Positions 1-8,169 of a stretch of 33,759 nt of DNA are shown in pieces. Source of the stretch: Devosia elaeis (GTDB lineage Bacteria; Pseudomonadota; Alphaproteobacteria; Rhizobiales; Devosiaceae); NCBI RefSeq assembly GCF_001650025.1, contig NZ_LVVY01000097.1, positions 1 to 33,759 on the forward strand, in the 5' to 3' direction. The position numbers and the translations under genes are program-made. The stretch's first letter is position 1; every line of letters begins with the position of its first letter. The notes beneath the pieces were generated by a model that was given only the letters and a program-made list of their open reading frames with translations, was not told the origin of the DNA and did no database searches.

Positions 1-31
1 TTGTCGCCAGCGTCTCATCCAGATTGCCGCG

Positions 32-232
32 CTATAGGGCCTCGATGACCATGCTGGTGGTGCGGTCGCGGCGCAGGCGGGCCACATGTGCCGGCATCAA
101 CGCCAGGCGGATCATGAGCTCGGGGAGAGTGTGGATGGCGGGACGATGCAAGGACTTGCCCCGCATCACCTCGGCATCGATCGCATCCATCTCTTCAACG
201 GAGATGTCGTCGTAGTCGTCATTGTCAGCCAT
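32..232 (-). CDS. Small acidic hypothetical protein (66 aa)
   Basis: I do not recognise this protein. It starts at an ATG preceded by a GAGG Shine-Dalgarno-like stretch about 6 bases upstream. The N-terminal third is strongly acidic (many Asp/Glu), the middle is neutral, and the C-terminus is Arg-rich and ends in Met-Val-Ile-Glu-Ala-Leu. That last segment loosely resembles the second helix of ribbon-helix-helix proteins, but this is only a resemblance. It lies downstream of the CBASS genes on the same strand, separated by roughly 440 bases, so membership of that operon is doubtful. After the TAG stop the same frame stays open for the ten codons to the window edge, so the gene could be a longer one interrupted by an amber codon. 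Confidence 0.45.
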   Translation of the reverse strand: MADNDDYDDISVEEMDAIDAEVMRGKSLHRPAIHTLPELMIRLALMPAHVARLRRDRTTSMVIEAL

Positions 233-674
233 TGCTGCCTCGTTCTCCGGCAGGCAATTAGCCGAGCGACTACGCGCCCGCCAAACCTGGCCGGTTACAT
301 GGGCGCGGTCTGCGCCCGGGATCAAAAATGTTCATGGGTGTTCAGATGAGGGGGCGTTTGCCCTATAGTCGGTGGTCTATCGGGCCACGGGCCAGCCGCA
401 CGGAAACGTAACCCTGCGAGAGCCGCCTTTGCGTCTCTGGGTCAGCTTCGCCGTCAATGATGGTTCGAATGAACATGAGAGGGTACCCGGTGAGGTCCTC
501 CCGAAAACTGCAGCTAGAGGTGCAGTCCGGAACGCTGGAGGACAACGCGATCCGTGCGGCTGCCGGTCGGCGCCGCCTGTAGGTTCTCGCGTTTGTCTAT
601 GGTTCTCATGCTCATTCTGGTACAGATACGGAACAGAGTATTCCCTGTCAACCGACAGTTTCAATCAAAAGCTG
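233..674. other. Gene-poor stretch downstream of the CBASS genes
   Basis: No open frame here has a good ribosome binding site plus a recognisable protein. Base composition is visibly lower in GC around 580-670 than in the flanking genes. A short dyad (CTGTC / GACAG, 645-658) lies just after the stop of the HNH-SAVED gene and could end transcription weakly, but it has no T-tract. A 37-codon minus-strand frame (363-476) lacks a Shine-Dalgarno sequence. The stretch may be the edge of the acquired segment; no integrase, insertion sequence or attachment repeat is visible. Confidence 0.4.
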
Positions 675-1838
675 CTATCGATGCGCATCCGGTGGATCTG
701 GCGTCATGTGGATGTCGACTGTCGGGGCAAAGCCGCCGAGGACGCGGTTCTGATCATAGATGCGGAGTGGGAGATCGGCCTTGGGCATCCATACCCGGCC
801 GACCTCAACCGCCGCAGAGACCGGAAGGGCAGGGAACACGTTGATCGTCTTCGCCTCGCCATGCACCGCCTTGATCCGATTCAGCGCGGACCGCAGCAGT
901 CGTCGGAATTCAGCAAGGTCCTCGGGGCGTCGAAGGATATCGTTGTGGGGGGCGGCAGCAGTGATAGACCAGATAGAGCAATCTTCCCCAAGGACACGCT
1001 GGATCCGGTCGTGAGCGACCGTTGCACTCAGCGCAAGGATGAGGGCGACCTTCCCGTCCGGGGACTTCGGCTCTGCCGTTTCAAACTGTATCGGAGGGCC
1101 GTCGTTCTGCCAGGTCCAGGTTTGCGGCTCCCGATGGAGCTGATGAACGCTCACCGGCAAGATGTCGGAGAGCTGCCGACCGAGTTCGATCAACAATGGC
1201 TGCGGCGCCAAAGCGAACACGCTGGCGTGTCGGATGTCCTGCCGCTCGATTCTACCTCCGACATGAGTCTGGAATTGGCGGGCAAGGTTCCGCTGCTGTA
1301 GCGGCCAGTATTCGGGTTCATGATCCTCAAATGCACACCCTACTATTTCCAGATCGATCGTGGTCTCGCTGATCGGCCAGCGGTCCGGCATCATGGCTTC
1401 ATGAAGCTGGCGCGTGGAGACGAGCGCCTGGTTCTGACCGATGTTGGCACCGAACCGGATAACATGGGATGCGCGGTCCACGTCGACGCCGGTGGCCATA
1501 CGGATCCGGTGTTCGTGCTCCCGCTTCATGTCCCTCAAGAGATCGGCGGGATACTGCTCGGGTGCTTCGTTGTCGACGCGGCGATGACACTTGGCACAGA
1601 GCAGCATCAGGTTGCTGACATCCTTGGCGAGGATCCTTGAGAGTTCCTCGTGACCGCGGGCGCCGGCGGGCGAATCCGCGATGATGTGGGCCACATAGCC
1701 GTAGACGGCGTGCTTCTTGCCGATAAGCAGGTCGCCGACAAGGAGCTGGTTGCAGCTACGGAACTGGCAGCGGCCTGCCGACAGCGCCCATAGGGCACGC
1801 TGGATGTGCGTCGGTATCGATGTGCTGGACATGGGCAT
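675..1838 (-). CDS. cap5: HNH endonuclease-SAVED effector (Cap5-type CBASS nuclease)
   Basis: This is the effector of the CBASS operon, 387 aa from the ATG at 1838; an ATG two codons later (1832) is equally possible. The N-terminal HNH domain (about residues 10-100) shows a GRCQFRSCN cysteine pair (C25, C29), the AHII histidine (H51), Asn76, and LLCAKCHRRVD with C81, C84 and H85, which fits a zinc-stabilised beta-beta-alpha metal nuclease. The C-terminal SAVED domain (about 130-387) has the family signature VFPALPVSAAVEVGR followed by MPK and IYD. In characterised Cap5 proteins, cyclic oligonucleotide binding to SAVED drives oligomerisation and DNA degradation; the Asticcacaulis enzyme responds to 3',2'-cGAMP. 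The start overlaps the end of the E2 gene by 83 bases and has no strong Shine-Dalgarno sequence, suggesting translational coupling. The ligand cannot be read from the sequence. Confidence 0.92.
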   Translation of the reverse strand: MPMSSTSIPTHIQRALWALSAGRCQFRSCNQLLVGDLLIGKKHAVYGYVAHIIADSPAGARGHEELSRILAKDVSNLMLLCAKCHRRVDNEAPEQYPADLLRDMKREHEHRIRMATGVDVDRASHVIRFGANIGQNQALVSTRQLHEAMMPDRWPISETTIDLEIVGCAFEDHEPEYWPLQQRNLARQFQTHVGGRIERQDIRHASVFALAPQPLLIELGRQLSDILPVSVHQLHREPQTWTWQNDGPPIQFETAEPKSPDGKVALILALSATVAHDRIQRVLGEDCSIWSITAAAPHNDILRRPEDLAEFRRLLRSALNRIKAVHGEAKTINVFPALPVSAAVEVGRVWMPKADLPLRIYDQNRVLGGFAPTVDIHMTPDPPDAHR

Positions 1839-2484
1839 GCAACTTTTCGGAAGTAAAGCCAGGATGGTTGGGAGGAGGAGGGAGGCCTGCCTGGAAATAG
1901 GCCGACCATTGCGAGCCCATCGAGCGGTAGGCGCAGCTGGTGCCCGACAGGAGCCCAAGATGCATGAAGGCAGTAGTGGGAAATGGCATTCCGCCGCCTT
2001 GATGAGCTTCGCCAGTTCCATAGCCGGAACCGGTGGGAGCCGACTCGGGGTGGCGCCCGCGTCCCCGCCAAAGGCCCGTGGCAACCCAGTCCTCGTGCCA
2101 GAGCAGCCAGTTGATGGTGAACGGGATCAGCGTGTCGGCAATGTACTTGTCGGGGTCCCAATCATCGGCAGCGGGGTCATGGACGCACAGGCGAGGATAG
2201 TCGGGGTCCCGATCCCACCAGTACGTGTGCTGTGCACGCTCGCCGGTACCCCGTGGGTCGGCGCCGATAGGCGGATCCAGTACAATGATGCATTCGCGCG
2301 GGTTGCCGAGACGGAACGCATCGAAATAGGGGTACGCGATATAGGTGATCCGGATCTTGTACTTCTGAAAGATGGGGGTGAGGTGACCCTCCCACACCCC
2401 CATGAAGCCGAGGTCGCAGACCAACTTGAAATCCGGATAATCCTTCCGGATTCGACGGTGCTGTTCAGCGACGGACAGGGCCAG
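1756..2484 (-). CDS. CBASS E2-like ubiquitin-conjugating protein (short type II)
   Basis: This is the middle gene of the CBASS operon. The recognisable core runs from a QHRRIRKDYPDF N-terminus through HTYWW and RLCVHDP to DWVATGLWRGRGRH. The cysteine of RLCVHDP (residue 100 from the chosen start) is the expected thioester-forming E2 cysteine, and the His before YWW and the W..DWVATG.W.G..H tail match stand-alone CBASS E2 proteins. There is no in-frame ATG between the CD-NTase stop and the conserved core. I chose CTG at 2484 because GGAG lies 9 bases upstream and homology begins there; the true start is uncertain. It overlaps the CD-NTase end by 20 bases. A Gly/Pro-rich tail of about 100 residues follows the core and runs into the nuclease gene in another frame. 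In related systems E2 acts on the CD-NTase C-terminus without a separate E1. Confidence 0.8.
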   Translation of the reverse strand: MALSVAEQHRRIRKDYPDFKLVCDLGFMGVWEGHLTPIFQKYKIRITYIAYPYFDAFRLGNPRECIIVLDPPIGADPRGTGERAQHTYWWDRDPDYPRLCVHDPAADDWDPDKYIADTLIPFTINWLLWHEDWVATGLWRGRGRHPESAPTGSGYGTGEAHQGGGMPFPTTAFMHLGLLSGTSCAYRSMGSQWSAYFQAGLPPPPNHPGFTSEKLHAHVQHIDTDAHPACPMGAVGRPLPVP

Positions 2485-3733
2485 TTTCGGGATCTCCGAA
2501 GTCGGTATGATAGGGAGTGGACCGGGCGCTGGCCGGTGCGGCCAGGCTGCCCAGCGCGGCAATGGCGCCCACCTTGGGAATGTGGACGTTCTTGCCGGCG
2601 AACAGGTCACCGCGTTGCTGGCGGATGAAGCCTTCATAGGCGTCACGGGCCGGCTTCTCGCCGAACAGGCGCTCCATGACCTTGAGCATCTCTGCCAGGC
2701 TGAGCCCACCGTCCCGCATGAGCCGCAGGTCGGCAGCGAACCCGTCCAGTTCCTTGAGGAAGATCCGCTGGTTCAACCGATCACCGGGCCACCGGTCGGT
2801 GAAGATGTCCTCGCGGCACCTCTCGTTATGGGCATAGATCAGGCGGTTTTGGGCTTCGGCGCCGGCGATGATGCTGCGAAGGACATCAACCTGGTGAATC
2901 AGCTCGTCGGCAAGCGTGTTCGTCCGGTTGGCATTGAGGGCGACGTAGTGAGCCAGCAACACTGACGGCGGCAGCCGGAGGTTCGGCCAACTGCGGTCGT
3001 ACAGGATGTTGCGCCACCTCTTGATCAGTTGAAGGGCGATCACCGCGCGAGACTTGCGGTAAGCCGGCATCTGGTCAGGGACCGGAGCGGTTTCGGCTTT
3101 GGCGTCGAGCAGGATCCGGTTGTAGTCGAGGGACCGGCGCTCGAAGAACTCGCCGAACGCGGTATCGGGCGGGGTCATCTCCTTGAACCACTCGGCGAAA
3201 CCGAAAGGATTGGCGAGCAGCGTCTTCTTCGGTTCGGATAGATCAGAAGGCTTGGAGTGGAAGATGTAGCTGGTCTTCTCGTTCCGCCCCCAGGTGCGGA
3301 CCACCGGTGTGACGTCGAGGTGCATGTCCGCGTAATTGATGGTGCTGCAGCGGGTCTTGCGTTCGGTCTTGTCGTGGTACCGCGTGCCTTTCACCGAGGC
3401 GATAGCGTCGTGGAGTGTCGCCAGAGCCTCTTCGGGGTCGATGTATGGTGACCAGTCGATCTGGGCGATCACATCGATGTCGAAGTCGCTGGTGGTCGAG
3501 TGGCGCGCAACTGTCGCTCCGATGGAAAAACCGCCTTGCGGATAGAATTCGAGGACTTTTCCTTCCAGCGGGCTGCCGGAGCGGTCGAGCCAGTCGCTGA
3601 TGGCCTGGTAGTGGGCGACTGCGTTTTGGTAGTCGGTGGGCGTAAGCTGCACGCGGACGGCGACATCGGCCAGGAGAACGTCGAGCGGCGAGTACGCGGC
3701 GATCTGGCGTAGGGTGGGCGAACTGTAATTCAT
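2465..3733 (-). CDS. CD-NTase (CBASS cyclic oligonucleotide synthase)
   Basis: This is the first gene of the CBASS operon and makes the second messenger from NTPs on infection. It is 422 aa from an ATG with AGGAG 11 bases upstream, preferred over an ATG ten codons earlier. The polymerase-beta-like active site is clear: QGGFSIGATVARH gives the glycine/serine motif (residues 67-70), DFDID the metal-binding aspartates (83-87), and MHLDVTPVV the third aspartate (D140). The remainder is the helical OAS1-like half. The family pairs one CD-NTase with a nucleotide-gated effector, here the HNH-SAVED nuclease encoded two genes downstream. The C-terminus ends TGPVRR, so the last residue is not the glycine used for conjugation in E1-E2 type systems. 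The clade and product cannot be assigned by eye; a cGAMP-type product is possible given the Cap5 partner. Confidence 0.92.
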   Translation of the reverse strand: MNYSSPTLRQIAAYSPLDVLLADVAVRVQLTPTDYQNAVAHYQAISDWLDRSGSPLEGKVLEFYPQGGFSIGATVARHSTTSDFDIDVIAQIDWSPYIDPEEALATLHDAIASVKGTRYHDKTERKTRCSTINYADMHLDVTPVVRTWGRNEKTSYIFHSKPSDLSEPKKTLLANPFGFAEWFKEMTPPDTAFGEFFERRSLDYNRILLDAKAETAPVPDQMPAYRKSRAVIALQLIKRWRNILYDRSWPNLRLPPSVLLAHYVALNANRTNTLADELIHQVDVLRSIIAGAEAQNRLIYAHNERCREDIFTDRWPGDRLNQRIFLKELDGFAADLRLMRDGGLSLAEMLKVMERLFGEKPARDAYEGFIRQQRGDLFAGKNVHIPKVGAIAALGSLAAPASARSTPYHTDFGDPETGPVRR

Positions 3734-3827
3734 GGTCGAAGGAACTCCTGTCGTTCGACGCACTGGCGGATGCCGGGGGAGGGAACATCGCGACCAGCAG
3801 ATTCATGGTCTGTTCTGCCTGCTATTG

Positions 3828-3853
3828 GGCGGCGAGATTCACACCTCGCCGCC
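3828..3853. promoter_or_regulatory. Perfect 9-bp stem-loop in the CBASS leader
   Basis: GGCGGCGAG and CTCGCCGCC pair perfectly around an 8-base loop, between the nrdJ stop and the CD-NTase start. No T-tract follows on either strand, so it is not a standard intrinsic terminator. It may be a terminator or RNA-stability element for nrdJ, or a control element in the CBASS 5' leader. Confidence 0.5.
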
Positions 3854-3864
3854 ACTTCGTAAGT

Positions 3865-3900
3865 ACTTGATCGGTCAGCTGAATTCAGGATCGATCAAGT
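3865..3900. promoter_or_regulatory. Nested dyad upstream of the CBASS operon
   Basis: ACTTGATCG (3865-3873) and CGATCAAGT (3892-3900) are perfect inverted arms, and the 18 bases between them contain a 10-bp palindrome CTGAATTCAG (3879-3888). The element starts 9 bases after the nrdJ stop. Nested symmetry suits a protein operator or a cruciform/terminator. No regulator gene is adjacent to the CBASS genes. Confidence 0.5.
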
Positions 3901-3908
3901 CGGCATAT

Positions 3909-6900
3909 CTATGAGCACCCGGTCGTACAGCCGCACGTGTCGCACTTCAGGCAGGTTCCGTTCCGGACCATCGTGAAGTTGTGGCACTCGGTGCATTGGT
4001 CGCCGGTATAGCCCTTCATCTGCGCTTCGGCGCGGAGGAGGCCGGTGTCCCTGGAGGGCGGGGGGGCCGGGATGGGGGCGAGTTCGGCGGTGTTGAGGGC
4101 CGTCGGGGTCGGGTCGATCTTGAGGGCCGTGGCGCTGCGCAGGGCCGTGACCGTCGAGGTGCTGGTGGCGGAGCTGGCATAGCGGGCGGCTTCGGCGGTG
4201 GGCACCAGCATCAGGCTGGCATTGGCCGTCTTGCCGCGGGTCATGCCGCGGGAGACAAAGCGCTCGGCGGGCACCGGGGCCGGCGCCAGCGCGTCGCCGC
4301 GGGCACCCTGGTCCTCGGCAACGCCCTTGCCGAGCGAAGTCGGGCTGTCCGGATTGACATGGGCCAGGTCGTTCCGGTCGAGATAGGACACGGCCAGCTC
4401 GCGGAACACATAATCCAGGATCGAGGTAGCGTTCTTGATGCGGTCATTGCCCATGACCATGCCGGCCGGCTCGAAGCGGGTGAAGGTGAAGGCCTCCACA
4501 TATTCGTCCAGCGGCACGCCATATTGCAGGCCCAGCGAGATGGCGATGGCGAAATTGTTCATCATGGCGCGGAAGGCGGCGCCTTCCTTGTGCATGTCGA
4601 TGAAGATTTCGCCCAGGCGCCCGTCTTCATATTCGCCGGTGCGCACATAGACCTTGTGGCCGCCGACCACCGCCTTCTGGGTATAACCCTTGCGGCGATC
4701 CGGCATCTTTTCGCGTTCGCGCAGGCGCTCGACGATCTTCTCGACGATCACTTCCGTCTTGGCGGCGGCGGGCAGGGCGGCGATGGATTCCACCACGTCT
4801 TCCTCGTCCTCGTCGTCAGCGGCGGCGAGCACGGAGGAATTGAGCGGCTGGCTGAGCTTGGAGCCGTCGCGATAAAGCGCATTGGCCTTCAGCGCCAGGC
4901 GCCAGGACAGCATATAGGCGTTCTTGGCGTCCTCGACCGTGGCGTCGTTCGGCATGTTGATGGTCTTGGAGATGGCGCCCGAGATGAAGGGCTGGGCCGC
5001 CGCCATCATCAGGATGTGGCTTTCCACCGACAGGTAGCGCTTGCCGATCTTGCCGCAGGGGGTGGCGCAATCGAAGACGGGCAGGTGCTCGTCCTTGAGA
5101 TGCGGCGCACCCTCGAGGGTCATGGCACCGCAGACATGGATATTGGCCGCCTCGATATCCTTCCTGGAGAAGCCGAGGAAGGGCAGCAGCTCGAACGAGA
5201 AGTCGCCAAGCTGTTCATCGGTGACGCCCAGGCCCTTGAGGAAGTCGGCGCCCAGCGTCCACTGGTTGAACACGAACTTGATGTCGAAGGCCGACTTCAT
5301 CGCGGCATTGAGCGCCTCGATCTTGTCGTCGGTAAAGCCCTTGGCGCGCAGGGTCGAGGGATTGATGCCCGGGGCCTGGTTCATGTTGCCATGGCCCACG
5401 GCATAGGCTTCCATTTCGGCGATCTGGTCTTCCGAATAGCCCAGGGTGCGCAGGGCAGGGGGCACGGCGCGGTTGATGATCTTGAAATAACCGCCGCCGG
5501 CCAGCTTCTTGAACTTGACCAGAGCGAAATCGGGCTCGATGCCGGTCGTGTCGCAATCCATGACCAGACCGATCGTGCCGGTCGGGGCGATCACCGAAAC
5601 CTGGGCATTGCGATAGCCGTGCTTCTCGCCCAGGGCCAGCGCATTGTCCCAGGCGACGCGGGCGCGCTCGGAAAGGGCCGCATCCTTGAGATTGGCATGG
5701 TCGAGGGCGACCGGATTGATGGAGAGGCCTTCATAGCCCTCGGCATTGCCATGGGCGGCATTGCGATGGTTGCGGATGACGCGCAGCATGTGCTTGGCAT
5801 TGCGCTTGTAATCCTTGAAGGGGCCGAGCTCCTTGGCCATTTCGGCCGAGGTGGCATAGGACACCCCGGTCATGACTGCGGTGATGGCGCCGGCAATGGC
5901 GCGACCTTCGGCCGAGTCATAGGGAATGCCCGAGGTCATGAGCAGGCCGCCGATATTGGCGTAGCCGATGCCCAGGGTGCGGTATTCGAAGGAACGCTCG
6001 GCAATCGAGCGCGAGGGGAACTGCGCCATCATCACCGAGATTTCGAGCACCACGGTCCAGAGACGGACAGTGTGTTCGAAGGCGGCGGTGTCGAAGCTCG
6101 AATCCTTGTTGCGATAGGGCAGCAGGTTCACCGAGCACAGGTTACAGGCCGTGTCATCGAGGAACATGTATTCCGAGCACGGATTGGACGCCACGATCGG
6201 CCCGGCGGCCGGGCTGGTGTGCCACTCGTTGATGGTGGTGTGATACTGGATGCCGGGGTCAGCCGAGGCCCAGGCCGCGTAACCGATCTGTTCCCAGAGG
6301 TCGCGGGCCTTCAGCGTCTTGGTGACATTGCCCTTGATGCGGCCGATCAGGTCCCAATCGCCATCGGCCTCGACAGCGTTGAGGAAATCGTCGGTGACGC
6401 GGACGGAATTGTTCGAGTTCTGGCCGGAAACGGTGAGATAGGCCTCGCTGTCCCAATCGGTGTCGTAGATGGGGAATTCGAGGTCGGTATAGCCCTGCTT
6501 GGCGAACTGGATGACGCGGAAGATGTAGTTTTCCGGCACCAGGGCCTTCTTGGCGGCGCGCACTTCGCGCTTCAGAGCCGGATTCTTGGCCACGTCGAAG
6601 CAATCGTCGCCCGAACCTTCGCAGTTCACGGCGGCCTTCATGATGGCCTTGAGGTGCTTGGAGACGGTCTTGGAACCGGTGACGAGGGCGGCGACCTTCT
6701 GCTCCTCTTTCACCTTCCAGTTGATATATTGCTCGATATCGGGGTGGTCGATGTCGATCACCACCATCTTGGCGGCGCGGCGCGTGGTGCCGCCCGACTT
6801 GATGGCGCCGGCGGCGCGGTCGCCGATCTTGAGGAAGCTCATCAGGCCCGAGGACTTGCCGCCGCCTGAGAGCTTTTCGCCTTCGCCGCGGAGCTTGGAG

Positions 6901-7604
6901 AAATTGGTGCCGGTGCCCGAGCCATACTTGAACAGGCGCGCCTCGCGCACCCACAGATCCATGATGCCGTTCTCGTTGACGAGATCATCGTCCACCGACT
7001 GGATGAAGCAGGCATGCGGCTGGGGATGCTCGTAGGCCGACTTGGACTGGACCAGCTTGTGGGTGAAGGGGTCGACGTAGAAATGGCCCTGGCCGGGGCC
7101 GTCAATGCCATAGGCCCAGTGCAGGCCCGTATTGAACCATTGCGGGGAATTGGGGGCGACCCGCTGGGTGGCGAGCATGAAGGCCAGTTCGTCGAAGAAG
7201 GCGCGCGCATCCTCTTCGCTATCGAAATAGCCGCCCTTCCAGCCCCAATAGGTCCAGGTGCCGGCCAGGCGGTCGAACACCTGGCGGGAATCGAGTTCGG
7301 AGCCATAGCGCTCGGCTTCCGGCAGCTTGGCGAGCGCAGCTTCATCGGGGACGGAGCGCCACAGCCAGGAGGGGACGGAATTCTCCTCGACCTTCTTCAG
7401 GACCTTGGCGACGCCGGCCTTGCGAAAATATTTCTGCGCGATGATATCGGTGGCCACCTGCGACCAGGTCGCGGGCACGGCGATATTGTCGAGCTTGAAG
7501 ACGACGGAACCATCCGGGTTCCGGATCTCGCTGGTGGCCGAGCGGAACTCGATGGAGCCGTAGCGATCCGCGTTGGCAGTGGTAAACCGGCGTTCTATGC
7601 GCAT
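3909..7604 (-). CDS. nrdJ: Coenzyme B12-dependent class II ribonucleotide reductase
   Basis: It reduces ribonucleotides to deoxyribonucleotides using adenosylcobalamin to form the thiyl radical, in the cytoplasm, and is oxygen-independent. The protein is 1231 aa from the ATG at 7604 (GGGGA about 10 bases upstream), close to the usual size of the long NrdJ form. Visible motifs are APNSPQWFN near residue 150, the HACF cysteine at residue 199 (redox-active), and SNPCSE around residues 474-478 with the radical cysteine and glutamate. The C-terminus is Cys-rich ([21 protein letters not shown]), expected to bind zinc and carry the reducing cysteine pair. Residues 950-1160 form the extra C-terminal region of this subfamily. 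The upstream region carries a tandem NrdR-box pair. The gene has no partner subunit nearby and ends just before the CBASS leader. Confidence 0.96.
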   Translation of the reverse strand: MRIERRFTTANADRYGSIEFRSATSEIRNPDGSVVFKLDNIAVPATWSQVATDIIAQKYFRKAGVAKVLKKVEENSVPSWLWRSVPDEAALAKLPEAERYGSELDSRQVFDRLAGTWTYWGWKGGYFDSEEDARAFFDELAFMLATQRVAPNSPQWFNTGLHWAYGIDGPGQGHFYVDPFTHKLVQSKSAYEHPQPHACFIQSVDDDLVNENGIMDLWVREARLFKYGSGTGTNFSKLRGEGEKLSGGGKSSGLMSFLKIGDRAAGAIKSGGTTRRAAKMVVIDIDHPDIEQYINWKVKEEQKVAALVTGSKTVSKHLKAIMKAAVNCEGSGDDCFDVAKNPALKREVRAAKKALVPENYIFRVIQFAKQGYTDLEFPIYDTDWDSEAYLTVSGQNSNNSVRVTDDFLNAVEADGDWDLIGRIKGNVTKTLKARDLWEQIGYAAWASADPGIQYHTTINEWHTSPAAGPIVASNPCSEYMFLDDTACNLCSVNLLPYRNKDSSFDTAAFEHTVRLWTVVLEISVMMAQFPSRSIAERSFEYRTLGIGYANIGGLLMTSGIPYDSAEGRAIAGAITAVMTGVSYATSAEMAKELGPFKDYKRNAKHMLRVIRNHRNAAHGNAEGYEGLSINPVALDHANLKDAALSERARVAWDNALALGEKHGYRNAQVSVIAPTGTIGLVMDCDTTGIEPDFALVKFKKLAGGGYFKIINRAVPPALRTLGYSEDQIAEMEAYAVGHGNMNQAPGINPSTLRAKGFTDDKIEALNAAMKSAFDIKFVFNQWTLGADFLKGLGVTDEQLGDFSFELLPFLGFSRKDIEAANIHVCGAMTLEGAPHLKDEHLPVFDCATPCGKIGKRYLSVESHILMMAAAQPFISGAISKTINMPNDATVEDAKNAYMLSWRLALKANALYRDGSKLSQPLNSSVLAAADDEDEEDVVESIAALPAAAKTEVIVEKIVERLREREKMPDRRKGYTQKAVVGGHKVYVRTGEYEDGRLGEIFIDMHKEGAAFRAMMNNFAIAISLGLQYGVPLDEYVEAFTFTRFEPAGMVMGNDRIKNATSILDYVFRELAVSYLDRNDLAHVNPDSPTSLGKGVAEDQGARGDALAPAPVPAERFVSRGMTRGKTANASLMLVPTAEAARYASSATSTSTVTALRSATALKIDPTPTALNTAELAPIPAPPPSRDTGLLRAEAQMKGYTGDQCTECHNFTMVRNGTCLKCDTCGCTTGCS

Positions 7605-7858
7605 AGTCTTCGTATTCCCCAAATCGAGCAGGCACAAAGGCCCGCCAGCCGCTGGTCCGGCTTCGTCCGTTTCTGTTGACGCTGTCACCAACCAAGGCCC
7701 GCGGGAGGGCGCGAACCTCGTAGAATTTGCCCCGTGCCCCGAACCCGCGACGGTCTAGCTGCCGATGCTTGGTTTCGAGGTCCTGCCCGGGCCCCTTAAT
7801 GGGGTGTCGGGCCGTCGATGAGAGTTCCCCGATTCAGAGGGCGCGTCAACGCCAGAAA

Positions 7859-7905
7859 TCACAAGACCTAGTGTGCCGCTCTCGTGGTGAGACAAGAGCT
7901 AGTAT
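7859..7905 (-). promoter_or_regulatory. Tandem NrdR boxes upstream of nrdJ
   Basis: Two 16-bp imperfect palindromes share the core ACAAGA-CTAGT on the plus strand: 7859-7874 and 7890-7905. Their offset is exactly 31 bp, three helical turns, which is the hallmark of paired NrdR repressor boxes. Both lie just downstream of the predicted -10, where the ATP-cone regulator NrdR would block transcription when dATP is high. No nrdR gene is in the window. Confidence 0.75.
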
Positions 7906-7909
7906 GGGT

Positions 7910-7938
7910 AATATGTGGATTCCGGGGACAAAGTGCAA
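7910..7938 (-). promoter_or_regulatory. Predicted sigma70 promoter of nrdJ
   Basis: On the minus strand, TTGCAC (7938-7933) and CATATT (7915-7910) are separated by 17 bases. Transcription would begin inside or next to the first NrdR box, leaving a leader of about 300 bases before the nrdJ ATG. Confidence 0.5.
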
Positions 7939-8169
7939 GCAATGCCGGGGGCTCGCGACGACGATTTGAACGCGCTTCCCACCCCTGTCGCCGGCATAAA
8001 AATGAGGTCAGATTCCAGCGCTAATATGCGGCAAATCCTTGCTCTTTGGCACGTGGCTCGCCGCGTTAATCGCGGCTTTACCATGGCATCGAATGGCAGA
8101 ATCAGCGGCGGCGAAAACCTGTCAAGCGAACAATTTTGGCCCGGGGCGGCAGAGAAGCGGACACCATAT

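Larger units (their letters stand above)
7605..8169. other. nrdJ upstream region with long predicted 5' leader
   Basis: There is no convincing gene in this 565-base gap. It holds a predicted nrdJ promoter (7910-7938, minus strand), two NrdR boxes, and a leader of roughly 300 bases. Within the leader is a nested stem-loop: GCCCG (7785-7789) with CGGGC (7808-7812) enclosing CCCC-TTAAT-GGGG (7792-7804). I looked for the conserved B12 box and the pseudoknot core of a cobalamin riboswitch and did not see them. From 7940 to 8169, downstream of the MFS gene, I see no further structure. Confidence 0.5.

Noticed and set aside
327..345. LexA-type GTTC-GTTC direct repeat
   Set aside because: The spacing between the two GTTC words is 6 bases rather than the 7 of the alphaproteobacterial SOS box, and no SOS gene follows.
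372..1301. 309-codon plus-strand frame opposite the HNH-SAVED gene
   Set aside because: No ribosome binding site or domain; the SAVED and HNH motifs lie on the minus strand.
3734..3806. Leader peptide ORF before the CD-NTase (ATG at 3806)
   Set aside because: The frame runs on into the CD-NTase gene in another frame, lacks a clear ribosome binding site and has no attenuator-like codon run.
3981..6869. 962-codon open frame on the plus strand opposite nrdJ
   Set aside because: It is the mirror of the nrdJ reading frame in GC-rich DNA; the translation is rich in Gly, His, Ala and Arg with no domain, and nrdJ itself is certain.
7605..7900. Cobalamin riboswitch ahead of nrdJ
   Set aside because: The B12 box and the conserved core were searched for by eye on the minus strand and not found.
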